Source: a virus
IMG/VR virus record: IMGVR_UViG_3300013088_000093
Span: 1 to 20,305 of that record
Reading direction: 5' to 3' (one strand)
DNA: 20,305 nt
Part shown: piece by piece, positions 4,923-13,341 of the stretch
How positions within the stretch are numbered: position 1 is the stretch's first letter
Layout of the letters: the number at the start of each line of letters is the position of its first letter
The notes under the pieces: model-generated
Seen by the model: the letters and a program-made list of their open reading frames with translations, nothing else
Database searches by the model: none
What the model was told of the DNA's origin: nothing
Made by a program: the position numbers and the translations under genes

Positions 4923-6724
4923 CCCAGACCGGCCCTACCATCATCACGTCGCCGCTCAACGCCGACCAACGGCGTGTTGCGGAAGGAATACGGTTTCTCG
5001 CGGGGTCAAGGCTTGTGTTCTTCGCAAAGTACGTCTTGGGTTACGACTGGCTGAGCGAAAGAATCCACGGGCCGCAAGGGGACTTCCTGACTTCATCGCT
5101 GTTCCGCAAGTACCGCAAGTCGGTTCAGTTCGTCCGGCAACCTGATGATAGCCCCAAGTGGGAATACGGCTGCAACCGCCCGCGACTACCGAAGCCTCCG
5201 CCTGACTGGAATGGTACGGAAGAGTCTGATGAGTTCCCGAGAATCACGCAGGACTTCGGACGGAAGTGCAAGTTCTTGGCGGCTCCTCGGAAGACCGGCA
5301 AGACCAGTCTTGGCACTCACGGTCTGTCTCTGTTCGTGCCAGCCGTCTGCAATCCGAACTTTGCCTTAATGATTGTGTTCGGGTCGCAAGACCTGTCGGA
5401 CTCGATGGGCAAGCTCATCAACGATACCATCTACAACAACAAGCTGTTCCGCTACTTCTATGGCGGGTGGGAAATTGGAAGTCCGTCCATACAGGAGCGC
5501 ACCAAGTTCTTCTCCTGCCGTAAGAAGTCAAAGCGCGACGTTTCGCTGCTGATGACCTCAGTGGGGGCGAAGATTACCGGACTTCACCCGGACGGTATCA
5601 TACTGGATGACCCGATTGACGAGTCGAACTGTCGGTCTGAGGCTGCGCTGCAAGACATTGAGGACTTTCACAATTCGCTGTTCGCGCTTGACCCGGAAGC
5701 CATGTGGGTGTTTGGTACGCGCTGGGGACCGACTGACCTTTATGGTCAACGCATCATCGGCCAGTTGAGCGACGTGTATGACATCTACCTTCGCGGTGCG
5801 CGGAACCCGGACGGCTCGTTGTGGTATCCAGAATGGCAGAACGAAAAGTTCCTTGCTGGCAAGTTGACGGCGATGGGCAAGTTCCTGTTCCAGTCGCAGT
5901 ATTTGAACGTCGGCGTATCACATCTTGAGAACCCTTTGAAGTCTGAGCAAATCAAGTCATTCGACCCGGACGACGAGAAGGTCATCCCGAACCGCAGAAA
6001 CGTAACGCGGTTTCTGTGGTGTGACCCCGGTGGCGCGCGTGGAACCGGCCCGTGGGGTATGGCGGTGATTGACTTTGCGCGTGACGCCGAGACAGACGAA
6101 ACGCACCTGTGGGTGCGCGACGTTATCAAGGCCAGAATCACATCTCACAAAGCGGCGGAAGCGTTCTGCAACCTGTGGTTCGTGTGGCGGCCGGACGCTT
6201 TTGGTATTGAGAATACAGGGTTTTCGCAGTCGTTCATTGACGAAACGCTGAAGCCGATGCTGCGGAAGCGCAATATCCTCATGCGGCTGACCGAGACAAA
6301 GCCGGGCAGAGATTCTAAGCCAGCCCGCGTGGCCGAAGTCAACAATTCCTTTGGCGTCTTGCTCGAACAGGGCCGGATTCACATTCCGCGTGATACCGAC
6401 GGCACGAGGCAAGGCATCCGCGCGCTGCGTTCTGAGATTGCCATGTTCCCGTCCGGCACATTCGACGCGCTGGACGCCATCGCCGCAGCCACGGCCTACG
6501 CATTTGAGAACGACTGGTTTCCCGGAGCCAAGGCCGCGCCGGTTGCCAAGATGAACGACTACGACATGCTGATGGAAGACGCTTGGCGGTCATTGCGCGA
6601 CGGCGACCGGCGGAGAATGGCAGGTTACGGCGTAAGTGACGACCTTTTGATTGGCGAAGCTCTGCGCGAGATGGGGTTCCGCGACGTGAGCAAGCAAGAG
6701 GAGGAACTACGAGTAGCGTCATAA
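4919..6724 (+). CDS. terL: Terminase large subunit
   Basis: A 601-aa packaging motor. The ATPase part has a Walker A variant at residues 122-130 (APRKTGKTS), a Walker B at 227-232 (IILDDP) and a coupling motif VFGTRW at about 264-269. The C-terminal RNase H-like nuclease part shows acidic residues at Asp369 (FLWCDPGG), Glu431 (FGIENTG) and Asp516/Asp519 (FDALDAIAAAT). In phages this enzyme translocates DNA into the procapsid through the portal and cuts genome ends. The GTG start overlaps the previous stop. The length and motif order are those of an intact protein. Confidence 0.95.
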   Translation: MTQTGPTIITSPLNADQRRVAEGIRFLAGSRLVFFAKYVLGYDWLSERIHGPQGDFLTSSLFRKYRKSVQFVRQPDDSPKWEYGCNRPRLPKPPPDWNGTEESDEFPRITQDFGRKCKFLAAPRKTGKTSLGTHGLSLFVPAVCNPNFALMIVFGSQDLSDSMGKLINDTIYNNKLFRYFYGGWEIGSPSIQERTKFFSCRKKSKRDVSLLMTSVGAKITGLHPDGIILDDPIDESNCRSEAALQDIEDFHNSLFALDPEAMWVFGTRWGPTDLYGQRIIGQLSDVYDIYLRGARNPDGSLWYPEWQNEKFLAGKLTAMGKFLFQSQYLNVGVSHLENPLKSEQIKSFDPDDEKVIPNRRNVTRFLWCDPGGARGTGPWGMAVIDFARDAETDETHLWVRDVIKARITSHKAAEAFCNLWFVWRPDAFGIENTGFSQSFIDETLKPMLRKRNILMRLTETKPGRDSKPARVAEVNNSFGVLLEQGRIHIPRDTDGTRQGIRALRSEIAMFPSGTFDALDAIAAATAYAFENDWFPGAKAAPVAKMNDYDMLMEDAWRSLRDGDRRRMAGYGVSDDLLIGEALREMGFRDVSKQEEELRVAS

Positions 6725-6795
6725 TCAGTTGTACCATTATTGTCCTCTGCGCTATTGTCGGGTTTTCGTTCTGGCTTCGCAAGCAGTTTCACAGT

Positions 6796-7029
6796 ATGGT
6801 CGCGGAACTATCCGTTGTCGGTTGCCCGATGGTTGGCGACTTGACGGGCAAGGTCGCGGAACTTGAGCGGGCACTTGCGGCCACGGAATCTGAGGTGTCT
6901 GAGGCTGCTACTCTGGCACGGTCAGCGCAGGCGCAGGCCGCCGCCATAGTAGGGGAACGCGACGATGCCAAGATACTCACAAACCTGCCGACTCTCTCCG
7001 ACCATGAGGTGTTTGGATTTACCGTATGA
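6796..7029 (+). CDS. Coiled-coil protein with a likely upstream membrane anchor
   Basis: Coordinates use the first ordinary start (ATG 6796, 77 aa), but the same frame is open upstream and encodes a convincing membrane helix at 6721-6780 (VIISCTIIVLCAIVGFSFWL) followed by RKQFHS. A strong AGGAGG (6699-6704) lies before that frame, yet no ATG, GTG or TTG occurs between it and the helix, and the ATG at 6796 has no Shine-Dalgarno. A non-standard start such as ACG, ATC or ATT is therefore possible. The following region (VAELERALAATESEVSEAA..) is a short coiled coil. An anchored coiled coil resembles inner-membrane spanins, but no partner is visible. The stop overlaps the portal ATG. Confidence 0.6.
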   Translation: MVAELSVVGCPMVGDLTGKVAELERALAATESEVSEAATLARSAQAQAAAIVGERDDAKILTNLPTLSDHEVFGFTV

Positions 7030-9326
7030 GCATGTCAAATCAGGATAAGCTGGCAACGGCTGGTCCGGTCGGTATGCGGGCCGCTGCGTTTATCGAGCAG
7101 GCGAAGGAGCAGATTGCTGCCGCCGAGAAGCACATGGCGAAGTGGAACGCCCAGCGCAAAGAGAACATGGAGATGCTGTTGGGCAACCAATGGTGCATGA
7201 CCGACCCAATGACGAAGGAACTGAAAGACGGGCGAATCATCCTGCGGCGCAAGGGCTACCATACGTTTCTCACCGACAACGTGCTTCTCGATTTGCTCAC
7301 CAAGGGCGTCAATTCGGTGTGCGGTGAGATTCCGCGCTTTGAGGCCATACCCGCGTCCAGCCAGCAACAGGACTTCGTGAAAGCCAAGTATGTCACGCGG
7401 CTGATTCCCGGCCTATGGTATCATCGTAAGGCCGTGAGCTTCCTGCGGAAGTGCATCACCGGGGCGCGTTACTACAACCTGTTCTTTGGCAAAGTGGTGT
7501 GGAATCCGAGAATGGGGAAAGTGGTCAACGGCAAGCTGGAAGGCGACATTTCGCTCATTGGCATCCCGCCTATGTCAATGTTCGTAGACCCGTCGGCAAT
7601 GCGGGTCATGCCTGAGTGCATCGAGGAAACCGACGCTCGGTGGTTGTTCGAGGCGGGAAAGATGACCGTGGCAGAACTCAACGCGATGGTTGAATTGCCG
7701 CGAGACGGCAAGACCCCGACTGGCGGAGATTATGTCCGTTGTTTGCCGCCGACCGGCTATCAACTCGCGCCAGCCGACAGCGCCCACGATACGATCGAAA
7801 ACGCGGAAGTGACTGCCGACGCTTTCAAGCCCGAGATAGTCAACGTGCGCGGCAAGGACGGCGAGTTGCTTGGCATGTCCAAGATTCGTCGGCTACTCTA
7901 CTACGCACAGCCGAACGAAGAGTTCCCGCGTGGTCGTTACTGCCTGATGCTGCCGGATAGCGACTACTGGGTCATGGAATACCGCGAGTGTTTGCCGGAT
8001 GACGAGATGGTGGGCGACAAGGAACTGCCGGGCTTGTCCCCGTTCTGCACGTTCTGGGACGAGCAGGTGGCCGGTCAGCTTGCGGGCCACAGCCGCACCG
8101 CAGAGGCCATACCGTATCAGCGGGTACTCAACCAGACGATTACGGACATGGGAGAAACCAAGCGGCGATTCAAGCCGGTGACGTGGGTTGACCGCGACCT
8201 CGGCATTGACATGGACGGCATCCGAGAGAACACGCCGATTGGAACCGTCATGCCCTACGTGGCTCGCGGTAACAATCCGTTGCCAGAAACACGGTGGCCG
8301 GAAGCTGTCGAACGGTTCCTGAACGAGTGCCGTATGGATGTTCAGTTCTACACCCGGCGCATGGAAGATCGGATGGGCGTTCACTCCATGCTCTCCGACA
8401 ATACCCGCCAAGTGAGTGCTACCGAGTTTGCTCACAACATGCGGATTGAACAGCAGTCTACGACCGGCGAGGCTGCGGGAATAGAAGAGGTTTCCGTTAT
8501 CCCCATGACCAAGTTGATGCTCCAGCAGTACCAGCGACACGCGGGAGCCGACCGCATGATTCTCACGATGGCCGACCGCAACCGTTCGGAAGTGATGCAG
8601 GTCATGGCGGAGGACATTGACTTCAAGGACATCATCATCACCGCAGCTGGAAGCTCCGTGCCCTTGAATCGGGCGTTGCAGAAGGCAGAAGTGGTCAACC
8701 TTGCTACGTTGGGCGTCTTCACGGACAAAGACCCAACCGAAGCCAAGCGCAAGGAACGCTGGATGATGGACTTGATGAATCTTGAATCGTCGGTCGAAGA
8801 GTCCGGCGACCAGCTTGACATCAACAATGCCCGCGCTGAGAACATGAGAATTCTGGGCGGTGAGGACATCACGGTCCCGCGTCCCGGCGACAACGATTCG
8901 ATTCACCTTTACGGGCCGCTCTGTCATTCTGAGTTTATGAAGCTGCCGGAGTTCCGCGACCAGCCGAAAGAGAAGTATCAGAAGCAACTGGAGGTGCTGC
9001 AAGCCCACAACGCGGCGCATTACCAGCGACTTGAGGACAAGAGCCAGATACTCGGCGTCCCCGTGGCTGACATTGTTTCGGCTGCTCTGTCGCGTGTCAA
9101 GCCCGGCCCGCCGATGGCACAGGGCCAGCAACCGCCCGGCCCTACGGGCGGGTTGCCACCGCCTCCCGGTACGCCCGTGGACTTCACGAACGCTAACGGG
9201 GTCAGGACGTATCAAGAAACTCCCGGCCCCAAATCCGCAAACCTTGTTGGGCCGTCGGCGGCTGAACCGCAACCGGCGCAACCCATCATTCCCCAAACCC
9301 TAAACCCTCAACCTGGAGGTATCTAA
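7026..9326 (+). CDS. Portal protein
   Basis: A 766-aa protein directly after the terminase, in the size class of podovirus portals. It begins with a helical, charged N-terminus and a segment FLTDNVLLDLLTKGVNSVCG. Later come a VDPSA loop in a region of mixed strands (about residues 180-190) and a long helical part with many Gln and Arg (about residues 430-580). Residues from about 691 to the end are Pro/Gly/Gln-rich (GQQPPGPTGGLPPPPG) and probably disordered. Portals form a 12-subunit ring that admits DNA and docks the adaptors. The start is in an ATGA overlap with the coiled-coil gene. Assignment rests on order, size and general look. Confidence 0.85.
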   Translation: MSMSNQDKLATAGPVGMRAAAFIEQAKEQIAAAEKHMAKWNAQRKENMEMLLGNQWCMTDPMTKELKDGRIILRRKGYHTFLTDNVLLDLLTKGVNSVCGEIPRFEAIPASSQQQDFVKAKYVTRLIPGLWYHRKAVSFLRKCITGARYYNLFFGKVVWNPRMGKVVNGKLEGDISLIGIPPMSMFVDPSAMRVMPECIEETDARWLFEAGKMTVAELNAMVELPRDGKTPTGGDYVRCLPPTGYQLAPADSAHDTIENAEVTADAFKPEIVNVRGKDGELLGMSKIRRLLYYAQPNEEFPRGRYCLMLPDSDYWVMEYRECLPDDEMVGDKELPGLSPFCTFWDEQVAGQLAGHSRTAEAIPYQRVLNQTITDMGETKRRFKPVTWVDRDLGIDMDGIRENTPIGTVMPYVARGNNPLPETRWPEAVERFLNECRMDVQFYTRRMEDRMGVHSMLSDNTRQVSATEFAHNMRIEQQSTTGEAAGIEEVSVIPMTKLMLQQYQRHAGADRMILTMADRNRSEVMQVMAEDIDFKDIIITAAGSSVPLNRALQKAEVVNLATLGVFTDKDPTEAKRKERWMMDLMNLESSVEESGDQLDINNARAENMRILGGEDITVPRPGDNDSIHLYGPLCHSEFMKLPEFRDQPKEKYQKQLEVLQAHNAAHYQRLEDKSQILGVPVADIVSAALSRVKPGPPMAQGQQPPGPTGGLPPPPGTPVDFTNANGVRTYQETPGPKSANLVGPSAAEPQPAQPIIPQTLNPQPGGI

Positions 9327-9808
9327 TGAGAGCGAAACTCTCGATTGCCATCCTCGCCGTCGCCCTGATGGTTGGGCTGGCTCCCGCCTACACGAACCTG
9401 TGGGTGACTCCCTATTTTTCCTACCAGCTCATGGGAGGCACGGCGAAGACGACTACGCCGAACAACGTGGACGCTCCCGTCAACTTCTGCACCATCATGG
9501 AAACGCTCCACGTGGCCGTACACGTCGGGGTCTGCACGTTGACTGTTACCAACGCGAACGGGGTTTATGACCCGCTCATCTGGTGTCTCGACGGTACAGT
9601 CGGTGTCAAGATAGGACTCCCGGTGGCCGTAAACTCGAATACGTATACTCCTTTCGGTCCCTTCGCGGATTCAACCGCAGTGCAACTGGCGGGTCACTGG
9701 AAGAAGTTTATCCTCTACATTTCGGCTACGGCGGATTCGGTACAGGCTCACGGTTACGTCATGGTCGGGTCGTCCGCGCCGTCTATTCAAAACACGCACC
9801 TGAAGTAG
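9326..9808 (+). CDS. Predicted secreted protein in the structural operon
   Basis: A 160-aa protein with a textbook signal peptide: MRAK, a hydrophobic core LSIAILAVALMVGLA, and a likely cleavage site near APAYT (residues 19-23). The mature part (about 137 aa) is Thr/Val/Gly-rich, probably all-beta, with three cysteines (FC, VC and WC contexts). The ATG overlaps the portal stop (TAATG) with GGAGG 7 bases upstream, so it is expressed with the virion genes. Phage head genes rarely carry export signals. It may act in the envelope of the host, or the N-terminus could be a membrane anchor. Family unknown. Confidence 0.75.
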   Translation: MRAKLSIAILAVALMVGLAPAYTNLWVTPYFSYQLMGGTAKTTTPNNVDAPVNFCTIMETLHVAVHVGVCTLTVTNANGVYDPLIWCLDGTVGVKIGLPVAVNSNTYTPFGPFADSTAVQLAGHWKKFILYISATADSVQAHGYVMVGSSAPSIQNTHLK

Positions 9809-9809
9809 C

Positions 9810-9935
9810 ATGACTTACGCGACGGCCCGCGATTGCACGGTGCGCGGTAGCGCCGTCGTAGTCCTTATCGTGCATAAACCCCTAAACCATAAGCCGGACG
9901 AACTCCGCAAGGAGAATCTGGCAGAGGAGCTATGA
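9810..9935 (+). CDS. Small protein between portal region and scaffold
   Basis: A 41-aa ORF (MTYATARDCTVRGSAVVVLI, then VHKPLNHKPDELRKENLAEEL). It starts one base after the preceding stop and ends in an ATGA overlap with the scaffold start. Its last codons carry the GAGGAG ribosome site of that gene. It fills the gap exactly, which favours a translated gene. It has a short hydrophobic stretch followed by an amphipathic charged helix. Function unknown. Confidence 0.5.
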   Translation: MTYATARDCTVRGSAVVVLIVHKPLNHKPDELRKENLAEEL

Positions 9936-10900
9936 ACACACTCAGATTCGGACGAACCTATCTCAGCCCGGCTGCTGATGGCGGCGGCGCTGCGGAGGAA
10001 TCCGGTAAGGCAGCCGAAATGGTGACGGTTGCGGAAGCGAAAGAACTCACCGTGACAGAATTGGCGAATCTCAAGGTCAAGACTGAAGACGGCGAGGTAA
10101 TCTCCGGCAAGGAGTTCACCGAGTCGTGGCGCAAGCAGCCTGACACCGACCGTATCTTGAATGAAAAGAAGGCGGAGCTACAGGCTGAATACGACGCCAA
10201 GCTCAAGTCTGAAACCGAGAGAATCTCGCAGCAGATGGAGTCGGCAAGCACCGGCACTCTCAACAAAGTTCTGGAGGCACTGCAAATCGGCCTTGGTAAA
10301 GGGTCGAACCAGAAGCCGCTTACCAGAGAACAGAAGGTCGCTGCTATCATCGAGAAGATGGGGCAGGAGGGATGGAACGCTGGCATCCCCGACCTAGTTG
10401 ACGCCGGTTCTTCTGAGGCCAAAGCACTGATTGAAGAAATCAGAGGGGAACTTAACCTCAGCAAGAAGGAAATCGCCGACCTCAAGGGACAGCGGAAGCA
10501 GGACAATCTCAAGGCGTTCTATCAGGAAGAAACCCGCGCGATTCAGGCCATCTTTCCGGGCTACAACCCGGAAGGGGAAGACCAGAAATCCCTGACCATC
10601 CGCACTGTGCTTCTCAGCGAGAGGCCGATGCCGAACATTCTCGGCAACCAGACTCCGGGGAACAAAACCCTGCCGGGCGAAGTTGCCACGAAGGTTCTGG
10701 CATATCTGAAGGCGGAGTCCGCCAAAGAGAAGGCACAGGAATTGGCGGACGAGAAGAAGTGCCGGGACTCGCGGGCCACCGTGCCCGCCGGTAGAGCCTC
10801 GTTCGAGGTGTCCGACGAACTACAGAAAGAAATGGCGAAGGCACAAACGCCTGCGGAACTACAAGTCGTCAGGCGCAAGATGATGGAGGCGCAGCAGTAG
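9932..10900 (+). CDS. Capsid scaffolding protein
   Basis: A 322-aa, highly charged, Glu/Lys/Gln-rich protein with long predicted helices and coiled coil (about residues 80-120 and 160-185). It sits immediately before the major capsid gene. The C-terminal region (SDELQKEMAKAQTPAELQVV.., about 293-322) looks like the short helix pair that scaffolds use to bind coat protein. Scaffolds guide procapsid assembly and leave before or during packaging. No protease domain is seen. The start is in an ATGA overlap with a GAGGAG site. Function inferred from composition and gene order. Confidence 0.75.
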   Translation: MNTLRFGRTYLSPAADGGGAAEESGKAAEMVTVAEAKELTVTELANLKVKTEDGEVISGKEFTESWRKQPDTDRILNEKKAELQAEYDAKLKSETERISQQMESASTGTLNKVLEALQIGLGKGSNQKPLTREQKVAAIIEKMGQEGWNAGIPDLVDAGSSEAKALIEEIRGELNLSKKEIADLKGQRKQDNLKAFYQEETRAIQAIFPGYNPEGEDQKSLTIRTVLLSERPMPNILGNQTPGNKTLPGEVATKVLAYLKAESAKEKAQELADEKKCRDSRATVPAGRASFEVSDELQKEMAKAQTPAELQVVRRKMMEAQQ

Positions 10901-10947
10901 CCATGCAGCGCTCCGTTGTCACGCCCAAGCCTGAATAGGAGAATAAC

Positions 10948-12318
10948 ATGAGCATGGCAACTCTCAGTTCGGTCAGCAACGTCCTTGCGAAGACGGCTGG
11001 CACGAGGGCGGACATCGCCCTCAAAACCTTTCCCTTGTGGCAGTTGCTCAAGGGCAAGGCCGGTTCCGGCAAGCTGATTGGCCGGAGCGTGAACGGAAAG
11101 AAGACATACTACTGGTCGCGGCCCGTTCCGACTTCGACCGGCGACAACGCGGGCAACATCGCGGAAACCGGCACGCTCGCGGCTTACAACGCCTCCACGG
11201 CAGACGAGGCGCTGTACTCGCTGCTCAACACCGTTTCCACCATCCAAATCAGCAACCTCGCTCTCAACACCGGGGCCATCAACTCGTCCGTGGACGACGA
11301 CGACGTGAAGATTCAGGAAGACGGGATGATGAAGGACTGGCGCGTCAAGATGATGAACGGGTTTATGGGCCAGCATCAGGGCTGGATAACCTCCGTGCGT
11401 GAAGCGTCAACCGACTTGGTTGTCGGCGTCCGCGACACCGACCTGTTCCTCATCGGCCAGTATATCAACTTCTACGCCTTCACCGCCCCGTCCACGTGGA
11501 CGAAGAACACCGGCCCCGGCACGTCCGGCAAGTGCCTCATTTCGGCGGTTCATCCCGAGACGGACGCCGACATGACCGGCCCGCACATCCACATCGCGGT
11601 CAACGGCAGCACAATCGCGGCTGGCAGCTTCATCACGTTCGACGGCCAGTACAACCTCGCCAACTACGGACTCGGTGACGGCATTCAGGCCGGAGCCGAC
11701 ATCACCTGCGGCAACTACACCATCACCAAGGCGCTCACGACCTACGCCAACCTCTCGCGTTCGACCTACCCCGATCTCGTTTCCCTCATCTACCAGCCGG
11801 ACGGCCCCGGCGGTGTCGGCGCTCCGTCCGTGGCGCGTCTCTTCACGTGGATTGCCAAGATTGCGGCCCATCAGGGTGAAGGCAAGGCCGACATCGGGCT
11901 GTGCTTCGGGCACTCGCACACCATCACGAGCGTCTGGGAGATTCTGGCGGCTACCCGCACTCTCGGATTGCCGAGTGGCGGGCGCATCGCCTACGGCGCA
12001 GACCTCGAACCGACCATCAACCACCCGTCGCTGATTAAGCCCGTGAAGTTCGAGGGGCATATCGGTGCGAAGAAATACTGCCTGACCGCGCTCAAGCTCT
12101 CCGACCCGGAGGACTTCTTCGTGCGTGATACCGACGCCCCGCACTACATCAACAAGGGCGATGTTAACGGTATCTTCTCCTATGACGGCTTCCCCGGCGG
12201 TGGCTATCACGCATGGTCGGCGGTCTTCGACTACATCTGGGGCATGATTCTAAATTCTCGTGCCCACAGCATGTATGCCGGAATCTCGTTGCCCACCGAG
12301 GAGTCGGTCGCTTCTTGA
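10948..12318 (+). CDS. Major capsid protein
   Basis: A 456-aa protein following the scaffold, with an AGGAG site before the ATG. It has an N-terminal helical arm (NVLAKTAGTRADIALKTFPL), a segment with SRPVPTS and a long loop-rich middle. The C-terminal half contains motifs such as GLCFGHSHTIT, SGGRIAYGADLE and SRAHSMYAGI. Length, balance of helix and strand, and position between scaffold and connectors fit a coat protein of the HK97 fold; no single catalytic motif can prove it. A hairpin follows directly, as is common after capsid genes. Confidence 0.8.
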   Translation: MSMATLSSVSNVLAKTAGTRADIALKTFPLWQLLKGKAGSGKLIGRSVNGKKTYYWSRPVPTSTGDNAGNIAETGTLAAYNASTADEALYSLLNTVSTIQISNLALNTGAINSSVDDDDVKIQEDGMMKDWRVKMMNGFMGQHQGWITSVREASTDLVVGVRDTDLFLIGQYINFYAFTAPSTWTKNTGPGTSGKCLISAVHPETDADMTGPHIHIAVNGSTIAAGSFITFDGQYNLANYGLGDGIQAGADITCGNYTITKALTTYANLSRSTYPDLVSLIYQPDGPGGVGAPSVARLFTWIAKIAAHQGEGKADIGLCFGHSHTITSVWEILAATRTLGLPSGGRIAYGADLEPTINHPSLIKPVKFEGHIGAKKYCLTALKLSDPEDFFVRDTDAPHYINKGDVNGIFSYDGFPGGGYHAWSAVFDYIWGMILNSRAHSMYAGISLPTEESVAS

Positions 12319-12328
12319 GCGTAACACA

Positions 12329-12356
12329 GGAGGGCGGGACGCAAGTTCCGCCCTCC
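12329..12356 (+). terminator. Hairpin after the capsid gene
   Basis: GGAGGGCGG (12329-12337) pairs perfectly with CCGCCCTCC (12348-12356) around a 10-base loop, 11 bases after the capsid stop. No T run follows, so it may be a weak terminator, a processing site or an mRNA stabiliser that favours capsid expression. Confidence 0.5.
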
Positions 12357-12359
12357 CCC

Positions 12360-12564
12360 ACCTGCAGAAAACCGATGTCCGCAGAACATCGGGCAAGGCT
12401 ATGTGCATCACATTGATTACGACAAAGAAAACGGCAATCCCGATCTGGTTACTCTGTGTCCTAGCTGTCATTCCAAGACGAACTACCCACACAGAGAACG
12501 TTGGATTGCGCTTTTCGACAGCATGACAAGGAGCAGCAATGGCGGAAACAAAGACGCTCGCTGA
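12360..12564 (+). pseudogene. Decayed NUMOD3-HNH homing endonuclease
   Basis: Two pieces of one endonuclease family lie in different frames. Near 12367-12396 the frame reads RKPMSAEHRARL, a NUMOD3-type DNA-binding motif. From about 12397 another frame reads YVHHIDYDKENGNPDLVTLC, then PSCHSKTNYPHRERWIALF, the second half of an HNH nuclease core. The link between them, including the first CxxC of the HNH domain, is gone, so an internal deletion with a frameshift is likely. The HNH frame runs on to 12564, over the start of the next gene. Some residual translation is possible. It resembles the HNH gene near 19352. Confidence 0.65.
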
Positions 12565-13204
12565 AGGTCAGGCGCGGGTCTATGCGTACCTCAAGGTTAA
12601 TCCCGACAAAGCGGAAAAAGGTCAGGCCGGTCGTGAAGAGGTGACATTCGCGCTCAACACGGCGCAGCGGTTTGTCGCCAAGCAATTGCCGACGAAGGCG
12701 CTTGGTTCGCTGGTTAGGGTTGGTGAACACGTGGTGGCTGCGGGAACGATTCCATTCTTCAGTAAGACCAACAACAAGGTAATCGGCTTGGCTTATGGCT
12801 CGACGATGACCGCCGAAATACCATTGCTCTCGTGGGATAAATGGATCACTAAATCCGACAGCGAAATTTCCACGAATAGCGACCTGCGTTCGTACTATGC
12901 GACCGAACTAGGATACAGGGTTGTTATCCGCCCCTCGTTTACTGTGGCGACAACCGTCGTGGAAGTTTCGGTTGACGACACAGAGGATATGGTAACTGCA
13001 AACAACACCTTCTCAACGATAGACAGTGTATTCGAGTGGGTGTGTATGAATGCGGCGGCGTTGTTGCTGATGACCGGGGAACGCGGAGAGAAATTAACGA
13101 TGCTGATGGGTTTGATGGCTATGTGGGCCGTGACATTCAGGGGTGAGAACGGCATCGAGCCGCCGAGTGTTCTAGCCCCCGGCCCGGCCGGTAAGGTAGT
13201 CTAG
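12539..13204 (+). CDS. Probable head-tail connector protein
   Basis: A 221-aa protein with an AGGAG site 5 bases before the ATG. It has an N-terminal helix (FALNTAQRFVAKQL), a central strand-rich part (about residues 60-145, EIPLLSWDKW, VVIRPSFTV, VVEVSVDD), and C-terminal helices (VFEWVCMNAAALLLMTGERG). This helix-sheet-helix order and the place right after the capsid gene are typical of podovirus adaptor rings that sit under the portal. The next large gene has a similar plan. No sequence motif fixes the exact role. Confidence 0.5.
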   Translation: MAETKTLAEGQARVYAYLKVNPDKAEKGQAGREEVTFALNTAQRFVAKQLPTKALGSLVRVGEHVVAAGTIPFFSKTNNKVIGLAYGSTMTAEIPLLSWDKWITKSDSEISTNSDLRSYYATELGYRVVIRPSFTVATTVVEVSVDDTEDMVTANNTFSTIDSVFEWVCMNAAALLLMTGERGEKLTMLMGLMAMWAVTFRGENGIEPPSVLAPGPAGKVV

Positions 13205-13206
13205 TC

Positions 13207-13341
13207 GTGAAACTCGGGTCACGCAATTCGCCAGAGACATTGGAGAAATTGTCTGCGGTGAGTAAACGTCTTTGGCAAGACAAGACAACCGTCAACAGGG
13301 AAGAATGGACTGCGTTCTTTCTTGGAAAGGAGATGCCGTGA
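13207..13341 (+). CDS. Small protein between the connectors
   Basis: A 44-aa ORF from GTG (MKLGSRNSPETLEKLSAVSK, then RLWQDKTTVNREEWTAFFLG and KEMP). It starts 2 bases after the previous stop and ends in a GTGA overlap with the following gene, whose AAAGGAG ribosome site lies within its last codons. The product is helical and charged with two Trp residues. The exact fit between neighbours supports a real gene. Function unknown. Confidence 0.6.
   Translation: MKLGSRNSPETLEKLSAVSKRLWQDKTTVNREEWTAFFLGKEMP

Noticed and set aside
7893-9296. 467-codon ORF on the minus strand
   Set aside because: It is fully antisense to the portal gene, has no ribosome site or domain pattern, and follows from the GC-rich codon use of the real gene.
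9297-9318. Telomere-like AAACCCTAAACCCT stretch
   Set aside because: It lies inside the coding end of the portal gene and encodes its Pro-rich tail; only two units are present.
10903-10938. 11-codon ORF (MQRSVVTPKPE) between scaffold and capsid genes
   Set aside because: Very short, no own ribosome site and no stop/start overlap with the capsid gene; probably spacer sequence.
13272-13337. N-terminal extension of the tail adaptor from 13272
   Set aside because: It overlaps the 44-aa gene, whereas the GTG at 13338 has a strong AAAGGAG site and a GTGA overlap.
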